DNA of 64,000 nucleotides from Pukyongia sp. (GTDB taxonomy: Bacteria; Bacteroidota; Bacteroidia; Flavobacteriales; Flavobacteriaceae). Below the pieces are notes generated by a model that saw only the letters and a program-made list of their open reading frames with translations, was not told the DNA's origin and made no database searches. The translations under genes were made by a program, and so were the position numbers. The DNA lies in assembly GCA_030148705.1 (NCBI GenBank), contig JASBSY010000022.1, forward strand, positions 102,777 through 166,776, in the 5' to 3' direction. How positions within the stretch are numbered: the stretch's first letter is position 1; the number at the start of each line of letters is the position of its first letter. This document shows, piece by piece, positions 56,579 to 64,000 of this stretch.

Positions 56579-56608
56579 TTGCTTTTTTAAAATTCTGTTT
56601 TACATTTG
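56579..56608 (+). promoter_or_regulatory. Promoter of the candidate structured RNA
   Basis: TTG (56579-56581) and TACATTTG (56601-56608), with 19 bases between, give a perfect match to the Bacteroidota promoter. It stands 64 bases after the rplS terminator, so it starts a separate transcript. Confidence 0.7.
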
Positions 56609-56612
56609 AAAT

Positions 56613-56925
56613 ATCAATGTGATGCAAATCGCTTGATAAACATAAAGTAACGTTCTTTATCTACTTTTTTGAATCGTTTGAGGTGCTGACCTCCACACGG
56701 AAGGTTAGGTCCGAGATTGAGAAAAGTAAGGGTATTGTTTTAAGAGGTTCAAGAAGGATGTTCTCACGAACATCGGTCGGACAACCGTTGACGAAAACAG
56801 TCTCATTGAAACAGGTCACAACTGTGAGGGTATAATAAACTCACTTCGAATCGTAAAGATTAGTTGGTAACGACATGTTTCACAAGAAGCCATATCATAG
56901 TAGCAATACGGTGATATGGCTTTTC
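56613..56925 (+). ncRNA. Candidate structured non-coding RNA, family unassigned
   Basis: A transcript of about 310 bases is framed by a perfect promoter and a terminator and holds no credible protein; the longest frame from an ATG in it is 25 codons. A long-range closing helix joins 56632-56643 with 56875-56886 (10 pairs and a 2x2 internal loop), followed inward by TAAC/GTTG (56648-56651 with 56863-56866) and TCTTTA/TAAAGA (56654-56659 with 56854-56859). Inside are local hairpins GAGGT/ACCTC (56680-56693) and GATGTTC/GAACATC (56757-56774). I found none of the conserved sequences of RNase P RNA, tmRNA or SRP RNA. A 6S RNA-like regulator is the first candidate, because of the interrupted long helix, but this is unproven. 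It could also be a long 5' leader for the isocitrate dehydrogenase gene. Confidence 0.6.
56889..56920 (+). terminator. Terminator of the candidate RNA
   Basis: GCCATATCA (56889-56897) pairs with TGATATGGC (56912-56920), loop 14 bases, followed by TTTTCTTGTTT. It ends the RNA 68 bases before the next -7 element. Confidence 0.85.
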
Positions 56926-56987
56926 TTGTTTATGGCAATCCCCCTAACATTCATCCGCGGTCGCTTTTAAAACGCAGGCCAATTCAC

Positions 56988-56995
56988 TATATTTG
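56988..56995 (+). promoter_or_regulatory. -7 element of the isocitrate dehydrogenase gene
   Basis: TATATTTG matches TAnnTTTG exactly, 36 bases before the ATG at 57032. It shows that the gene has its own promoter after the RNA terminator. Confidence 0.6.
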
Positions 56996-57016
56996 CCTTC
57001 CTTGAAATCAAGATAA

Positions 57017-59260
<2,244 letters not shown>

Positions 59261-59305
59261 TTGAAACATCACGGACCACCCTAATCAACTGTTGCATATA
59301 ATCGT

Positions 59306-59313
59306 TACTTTTG
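59306..59313 (+). promoter_or_regulatory. murQ -7 element
   Basis: TACTTTTG matches TAnnTTTG exactly, 18 bases before the GTG start at 59332. It overlaps the alternative TTG start at 59311 and so argues against it. Confidence 0.55.
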
Positions 59314-59331
59314 ATTTATAATCGCATCGCT

Positions 59332-60147
59332 GTGAGTTTTAAAAAAACAACGGAAGAACCATCCAATTACGACAACCTGGAACAAATGAGTGTTCGTGAA
59401 TTGGTAACTGCAATCAACGAGGAGGATAAAACCGTTCCCTTTGCAGTCGAAAAGGCCTTGCCGGAAATCGAAAAACTTGCTGAAGCAGTTTCCGCCAAAC
59501 TGAGTAAAGGGGGCCGATTATTCTATGTGGGTGCCGGCACCAGCGGACGTCTTGGGGTAGTCGATGCCAGCGAATGCCCGCCAACCTTCGGGGTTCCACA
59601 CGACCTGGTGATTGGATTAATTGCCGGGGGCGATTCAGCCATCCGAAAAGCGGTAGAATTTGCAGAAGATTCAGAAGAACAGGGCTGGATAGACCTCGAA
59701 TCCCTTCAGGTGAATCAAAAAGATATCGTAGTGGGGATTGCGGCCTCCGGAACCACACCCTATGTTCTGGGCGCCTTAAAGGAATGCAACCTCCGTAACA
59801 TTACAACGGGCTCTATTAGTTGTAACGCAGGTAGCCCGCTTCATAAAATAGCCAAATATCCGGTCGTGGTGGTTGTCGGACCCGAATTCGTCACCGGCAG
59901 CTCCCGTATGAAAGCCGGTACTGCCCAGAAACTTGTGCTGAATATGATCTCGACAACGGCAATGATTCAATTGGGAAGAGTAAAGGGAAATCGAATGGTC
60001 GACATGCAGTTGAGCAACAATAAACTGGTAGATCGGGGTACTCGCATGGTCATGGAGGCAATAAATGTCTCTGAAGAGGTTGCAGCCAGCTTACTTAAAG
60101 AACACAAAAGTGTTCGAAATGCAATAAATGCGTATCGCAATGGCTAG
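59332..60147 (+). CDS. murQ: N-acetylmuramic acid 6-phosphate etherase
   Basis: About 271 residues from GTG 59332 (MSFKKTTEEPSNYDNLEQMSV). The SIS domain has FYVGAGTSGRLGVVDASECPPTFG with the sugar-phosphate site, IAGGDSAIRKAVEFAEDSEE with the catalytic Glu, and GPEFVTGSSRMKAGTAQKLVLNMISTTAMI. It splits the lactyl ether of MurNAc 6-phosphate and serves peptidoglycan recycling. No anhydro-MurNAc kinase or MurNAc transporter is near, so the source of its substrate is not shown. It overlaps the DUF6095 gene by 8 bases. Confidence 0.96.
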   Translation: MSFKKTTEEPSNYDNLEQMSVRELVTAINEEDKTVPFAVEKALPEIEKLAEAVSAKLSKGGRLFYVGAGTSGRLGVVDASECPPTFGVPHDLVIGLIAGGDSAIRKAVEFAEDSEEQGWIDLESLQVNQKDIVVGIAASGTTPYVLGALKECNLRNITTGSISCNAGSPLHKIAKYPVVVVVGPEFVTGSSRMKAGTAQKLVLNMISTTAMIQLGRVKGNRMVDMQLSNNKLVDRGTRMVMEAINVSEEVAASLLKEHKSVRNAINAYRNG

Positions 60148-60373
60148 AGGACATACAGATAAACAACTGCTGCTAAAAGGAATAAAATACGTAGCACTTA
60201 CCATTCCGCTATTAGTACTTACCACCTATTTGTTTACCCTGGCATTCCTAAATCCGGATAACTTTATGTTCTATGCCGCGCTGCCTCTTGCTTTAATCAG
60301 TATGGCTGCAACAATCTATCTGGGTTTCAAGGGATTTAAAACCGTGTTGAGATCAGTTTTCAAAAATAAATAA
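60140..60373 (+). CDS. DUF6095 family small membrane protein
   Basis: 77 residues from ATG 60140 (MARGHTDKQLLLKGIKYVAL); an ATG at 60128 adds four. Two membrane helices at about 18-40 and 46-66 with a basic C-terminal end (FKTVLRSVFKNK). The pattern fits DUF6095, found in Flavobacteriia. Function unknown. It overlaps murQ by 8 bases, so the two are translated together. It converges without a gap on the large FG-GAP gene. Confidence 0.8.
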   Translation: MARGHTDKQLLLKGIKYVALTIPLLVLTTYLFTLAFLNPDNFMFYAALPLALISMAATIYLGFKGFKTVLRSVFKNK

Positions 60374-63300
60374 TTAGAGCCCGTATACCTCTACCCTGCC
60401 GTTGTTATTGGTGACCACCAACATCGTTTTTTGCGCCCCTTTTATCACGGCCACATCTCTTGCATCATACTCGGTCGAAAACCCTGTACTCGCCATTGGC
60501 ATCGCTTTAAACGAATTATCCCCGAATTTAAGAACACTTCCCTTGGAAGCATCGTATCGCACTGTTTCAACTTCAACATTATAGAGATTTCCCACGGTGA
60601 TTACTTCTTCACTCCCATCTCCGTCTACATCAACAAAGGCAAATCCACTCAATGGAGCCAATTGTGATTGCCAGGGCAATTTACTGATCTCGAATTCGCC
60701 GTTCCCGAGATTTTCAATAAAAATACTGTACATCATATCTGCTTCATAATGAAGCGCAGTGTTTAATTTTTCACCGTATATATCCTCAAGGGTGGCACTG
60801 GCAAAAGACCTGTAATCGGTAAACTTATCTTTTATAAAGGGCATCTGTTGAGACGAACATTCCCTCCCGCGTGACGGCACAAGCGATCCCTGATAATTAC
60901 TGCTCAACACCACATCGTAAGTGCCATTATCGTCGAAATCGGTTGTATATATATGAAACTCCTTTTTATCGTCTACTTTAAACTTGGTGTTTAAACCTAT
61001 ATTCCCAACGAAATAATCCATATCCCCGTCCTTATCGATATCGAATTGATCAAGACCAAACCACAACCCTGTAGTCTTCGCCAGAGAAGGAATGGCAGCC
61101 TCGCTAAACGTACCCGCCGAATTATTAAACACCTTTACAGGCGACCACTCTCCTACCGTCATCAGGTCATCATCACCATCATTGTCATAATCGGTAAAAA
61201 TAGCAGCCGAAACTAACTGATCTACCTCTATTAGTCGCTCCTTAAAGCTTCCATTAGTGTTGATTAGTAAATAAGATGCTGCCGGAAACGGATATTTATC
61301 GGGAATGATTCGGCCTCCCACAAAAAGGTCGATATCGCCATCCTTATCGATATCAGAGGCAGCTACAGCCTGCCCGCTAACGGCCAGCCGCGGTAAGTTG
61401 GCAGACCCGTCCGTAAACCTGCCATTGCCGGTATTTACATACAACCTGTCCCTGTAAACTTCATTTCCTTCCTCCTTATGAGCCCCGCCGCTCACCACGT
61501 ACAAATCGAGATCCCCGTCCCCGTCACTGTCGAAAAAGATAGCTCCGGTATCCTCGGAAGTTTTGTGTTGAGACCAGGGGCCGTCTACCTTGGTGAAGCT
61601 GCCATTGGAATTCTGCCTGAACAAAGCAGCTTCCTGTCCTGCTGCTCCACCTACAAAGATATCTTCTAGCGAATCGCCATTTATATCACCCTTTGCAAAT
61701 GCCGGGCCCACGGTCGACTGCGAATGAGGCAAAAGAATCTGATTTACATAGTCGTCGAACTTATCTTCTGTATGCTTAAAGCTAAGCCCGGAATTATCGA
61801 TCTTTCTAAGCAAGGTTTCTGCCTTAACTGGCTCTGTTTCTACTTTCTCTCCTTTTTCATAGGTTATGGTGTGCGTTGTATTTCCCTGGAGGCCGGTTTT
61901 AACGGTTTGAGCCCCATCCGGCCAGATGATAGTGACATCGGCTGTTTCGGCCTTACCCAGTCCGAATACCAGGGGGGTATCTACAGACGACAGGTAACCT
62001 CTTGAAGTGTATAATTCCATCCATTGCGGTGTATTTTGGGCCGTGCGTATTTCAACCTTTGCCCCCAGAGCCTGTTTATTTGGTTGCGGCCCTTCAAGAA
62101 TCAACTTTATCCCGTTATTTCCGCTTTTCGCACTCGCAAGACTTTCGTACAAGGTCGCGGAGGCGTCCATATTATTGGTTACAAAATCCAGGTCTCCATC
62201 GTTGTCGAAATCGGCTGTTGCCACCCCGTTCGAATTATACAGGCTGGGTTCGGCCCATGTTCCCGAAACATCATCGAACTTGGCATTGCCGGTATTCTCA
62301 TAGAAGATATTCTCTGAAATATCGCTGGGAACGATCTCCAGCAAGTCGTTTAAGCCCGTTTGAAGGCCTGCCCGCTCGCGTTTGTTCACTTCAGCCTGCA
62401 GATCCCTGAACAAGAAATTTTCTTTAATCCCATTGGTGATAAATAAATCCTTGTCACCATCCAGATCCATATCCATAAAAAGCGGCGCCCAACTCCAGTC
62501 TGTCTTAGCCGTGCCCGAAAGCTGAGCCACTTCGCTGAAGGATTCATTCCCGCTGTTCAGGTGCATGGTATTAAACATATATTGGGTATGGTAACCGTTT
62601 TCCTCCAGCGCCCTGAATTTGGGGATGTTCATGGATGCCATATAGGCCTTCGACCTGAAGTGATCGCTGGGAGCCATATCCACCACGTAAATATCCAGCA
62701 GACCGTCATTGTTGATATCGATCATTTCATTACCCATACTGTTGTAAGAAATATGGTTTAGATACGAATCTATCTCATTCTTAAAGGTTTTATTCCCCTG
62801 GTTGATCATTAAAACATCGGGCTCTTCAAAATCACTGCTGATATACAGGTCGGGGTAACCGTCCCGGTTAATATCCCCTATCGCGATCCCGTGGCGATAG
62901 CCGAAATTCACCAGCTTCGTCTCCTTCGAACGATCCACATAACGGCCGTCGATGTTCTCATAAAATACATCCGACTGTATTTTGCCCGCTTTAATTTCCT
63001 CCATATGCTCTTTCACTCCTTTGGCTTTAAACCCGGGAGTAGGATGGTTTAGGAGGTACATGTCGAGATCGCCGTCCAGGTCGTAATCGAAAAAAGCCGC
63101 TTGAATGGAATAATCTGCACTGTCCAGGCCGTATTCCTTGGCGGCTTCAGTAAAGGTATTATCCCGATTATTTATATAAAGTCGGTTTATACGTCGGGTT
63201 TTGTCCTTGGATGGCCCCGATCGGCAAACGTAGATATCCAGCCATCCATCCTGGTTTATATCCACCATGCTAACCCCGGTACTCCAGCCATTTAAGCCGG

Positions 63301-63655
63301 ACAGTCCGGCAGCTTCGGTAATATCCTTGAATTTTAGTTCCCCTTCATTGATGTATAATTTGTCGTCTGCAGAGTTACCGGCAAAATAGATATCGGGCAA
63401 CCCGTCGTTATTTATATCGCCTACAGCCACTCCGCTGCCGTTGTAAAGGAATTCGTAGTTCAGATAGTTTTCCTCCATGGTCTCCTTTACCCTGTTGGTA
63501 AAATCGAGCCCGGTCTTAGCGGAATTATGGCTTAAAAAAAGAGCCGATTCGGAAGAACCGGTTTGGGAGGTACTGTTATCAGACTTCTTCTTTTGTTCGT
63601 TGTTATCACAACTCAGCAGCGCCGCAACGAGCAGAAGTATATAAATTCTTTTCAT
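60374..63655 (-). CDS. FG-GAP/VCBS repeat lipoprotein with ASPIC/UnbV domain
   Basis: 1093 residues. A lipoprotein signal ends with the lipobox AALLSC. Many FG-GAP/VCBS repeats follow, each with a calcium-binding D-x-D-x-D-G type loop (GDINNDGLPDIYFAGN, DYDLDGDLDMYLLNH, DIDKDGDIDLFVGG, DFDDNGTYDVVLSSN). Near the middle (about 515-600) an ASPIC/UnbV domain is seen (KLILEGPQPNKQALGAKVEIR, VIWPDGAQTVKTGL). It is a surface lipoprotein, and proteins of this kind are often near SusC/SusD genes or act in binding polysaccharide, though no susCD lies in this window. The repeat arrangement predicts two beta-propellers. It is the only long gene on the right end. Confidence 0.9.
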   Translation of the reverse strand: MKRIYILLLVAALLSCDNNEQKKKSDNSTSQTGSSESALFLSHNSAKTGLDFTNRVKETMEENYLNYEFLYNGSGVAVGDINNDGLPDIYFAGNSADDKLYINEGELKFKDITEAAGLSGLNGWSTGVSMVDINQDGWLDIYVCRSGPSKDKTRRINRLYINNRDNTFTEAAKEYGLDSADYSIQAAFFDYDLDGDLDMYLLNHPTPGFKAKGVKEHMEEIKAGKIQSDVFYENIDGRYVDRSKETKLVNFGYRHGIAIGDINRDGYPDLYISSDFEEPDVLMINQGNKTFKNEIDSYLNHISYNSMGNEMIDINNDGLLDIYVVDMAPSDHFRSKAYMASMNIPKFRALEENGYHTQYMFNTMHLNSGNESFSEVAQLSGTAKTDWSWAPLFMDMDLDGDKDLFITNGIKENFLFRDLQAEVNKRERAGLQTGLNDLLEIVPSDISENIFYENTGNAKFDDVSGTWAEPSLYNSNGVATADFDNDGDLDFVTNNMDASATLYESLASAKSGNNGIKLILEGPQPNKQALGAKVEIRTAQNTPQWMELYTSRGYLSSVDTPLVFGLGKAETADVTIIWPDGAQTVKTGLQGNTTHTITYEKGEKVETEPVKAETLLRKIDNSGLSFKHTEDKFDDYVNQILLPHSQSTVGPAFAKGDINGDSLEDIFVGGAAGQEAALFRQNSNGSFTKVDGPWSQHKTSEDTGAIFFDSDGDGDLDLYVVSGGAHKEEGNEVYRDRLYVNTGNGRFTDGSANLPRLAVSGQAVAASDIDKDGDIDLFVGGRIIPDKYPFPAASYLLINTNGSFKERLIEVDQLVSAAIFTDYDNDGDDDLMTVGEWSPVKVFNNSAGTFSEAAIPSLAKTTGLWFGLDQFDIDKDGDMDYFVGNIGLNTKFKVDDKKEFHIYTTDFDDNGTYDVVLSSNYQGSLVPSRGRECSSQQMPFIKDKFTDYRSFASATLEDIYGEKLNTALHYEADMMYSIFIENLGNGEFEISKLPWQSQLAPLSGFAFVDVDGDGSEEVITVGNLYNVEVETVRYDASKGSVLKFGDNSFKAMPMASTGFSTEYDARDVAVIKGAQKTMLVVTNNNGRVEVYGL

Positions 63656-63674
63656 GGTTATTTAGCTTATTCCT

Positions 63675-63682
63675 CAAATATA
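63675..63682 (-). promoter_or_regulatory. -7 element of the FG-GAP lipoprotein gene
   Basis: TATATTTG on the minus strand matches TAnnTTTG exactly, 19 bases before the ATG at 63655. Confidence 0.55.
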
Positions 63683-63747
63683 TAAAACTGAAGCACTAAA
63701 TAATAGCATTTTAGTTTGTAAAATTTGAAGTTAGGGGGGTGAGCAAT

Positions 63748-63783
63748 GGCGGGTTGGGAAATTCAGCTTTTGGCAACCCCGCC
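63748..63783. repeat. Inverted repeat (hairpin) at the window's right end
   Basis: GGCGGGTTG (63748-63756) pairs with CAACCCCGCC (63774-63783) with one bulged C, loop 17 bases. It is GC-rich compared with its surroundings. Confidence 0.6.
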
Positions 63784-63875
63784 TTCGCCGGCCTCCTTCA
63801 TAAACCTCGTGTCTCTAATGTTTTAGAGAAAGTGCAGGCAGCTTGGCTACTGTGGCTGCAGCGCTTCGGCGGGCC

Positions 63876-63958
63876 GGGCTATCGGCTTTATCTTTTTAGG
63901 GCAGTGCTACGTGCACGCCGGCAAAGCTAACAATTAAAAAGGATATCGCCTCTATCCC
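63876..63958. repeat. Imperfect palindromic intergenic element (REP-like)
   Basis: The left arm (63876-63897, starting GGGCTATCGGCTTTATC) is the imperfect reverse complement of the right arm (63936-63958, ending CGCCTCTATCCC), with a 38-base centre that includes a GTGCAC palindrome. GGGCTAT-CC-type arms around an AAAAAGGAT core resemble dispersed palindromic repeats I know from flavobacterial genomes. From 63683 to the window end (about 320 bases) no credible gene is seen; a 63-codon frame at 63739-63930 lies across these repeats and is not accepted. Confidence 0.5.
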
Positions 63959-64000
63959 TGTTGCGGATTGGGTTGAAGCAGCCGGCTTAAGGTTGTCTCT

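Noticed and set aside
63739..63930. A 63-codon forward frame at the right end
   Set aside because: It lies over palindromic repeats, has no family resemblance and an odd composition; probably a chance frame.

Overview
The window reads as a core-genome stretch of a marine Flavobacteriaceae-type bacterium (phylum Bacteroidota). The evidence is the lineage-typical gene content: DUF5686, DUF4835, DUF6095 and DUF6913 proteins, the Bacteroidota-type omega subunit, an RprX/RprY-like two-component pair, type IX secretion (T9SS) cargo with C-terminal sorting domains, and many copies of the Bacteroidota promoter -7 element TAnnTTTG instead of a classical -10 box. I see no prophage, transposase, CRISPR array, rRNA or tRNA. 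The left edge cuts a copper monooxygenase-like gene.

Layout. 1-6500: truncated copper monooxygenase-like gene, a tiny membrane peptide, a phosphatase-like lipoprotein, an M23 peptidase, smpB, a DUF5686 outer-membrane protein and a DinB-like protein, convergent with pcm. 7270-14300: a forward series of Gfo/Idh/MocA oxidoreductase, 3-hydroxyacyl-CoA dehydrogenase, DUF1015, YggS, an exonuclease/GIY-YIG fusion, a voltage-gated-type ion channel and miaA. 14331-36489: a long reverse-strand block with the two-component system, coaE, YbbR-like, a glycosyltransferase, two large paralogous T9SS cargo proteins, fabI, a bamD-rpoZ-coaBC-DUF4835-recN series, DUF6913-dapA, ligA, a LOG-family protein, prmC and a GNAT. 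36517-45192: ribD, an EamA transporter, a YigZ protein, a thioesterase, dnaA, a low-molecular-weight phosphatase, two tandem T9SS-secreted sugar dehydrogenases and an RsmI-like methyltransferase. 45194-51088 (reverse): two lysozyme-like paralogs, a seven-repeat T9SS cargo protein and mltG-GNAT-dapF. 51215-60373: HtrA protease, GAPDH, a GNAT, a TPR protein, trmD, rplS, an unassigned structured RNA, monomeric isocitrate dehydrogenase, murQ and DUF6095. 60374-63655: a very large FG-GAP/ASPIC lipoprotein. The right end carries palindromic intergenic repeats.

The genes work mainly in housekeeping: envelope building and turnover (bamD, fabI, mltG, dapA, dapF, murQ, HtrA), coenzyme synthesis (coaBC, coaE, ribD), translation and its quality control (smpB, trmD, rplS, prmC, miaA), replication and repair (dnaA, ligA, recN) and central metabolism (GAPDH, isocitrate dehydrogenase). 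To these are added secreted or surface proteins probably used on polymeric substrates or for attachment.

Two observations stand out. First, an isolated transcription unit between rplS and the isocitrate dehydrogenase gene (about 56613-56925) has a perfect TTG-N19-TAnnTTTG promoter, a long-range closing helix, internal hairpins and its own terminator, but no convincing protein: a structured non-coding RNA that I could not assign to a family. Second, at least six genes (smpB, bamD, ligA, dapF, the histidine kinase and a glycosyltransferase), with ribD and pcm as near matches, carry TAnnTTTG only 4-5 bases before the start codon, which predicts leaderless transcripts and fixes several start codons.
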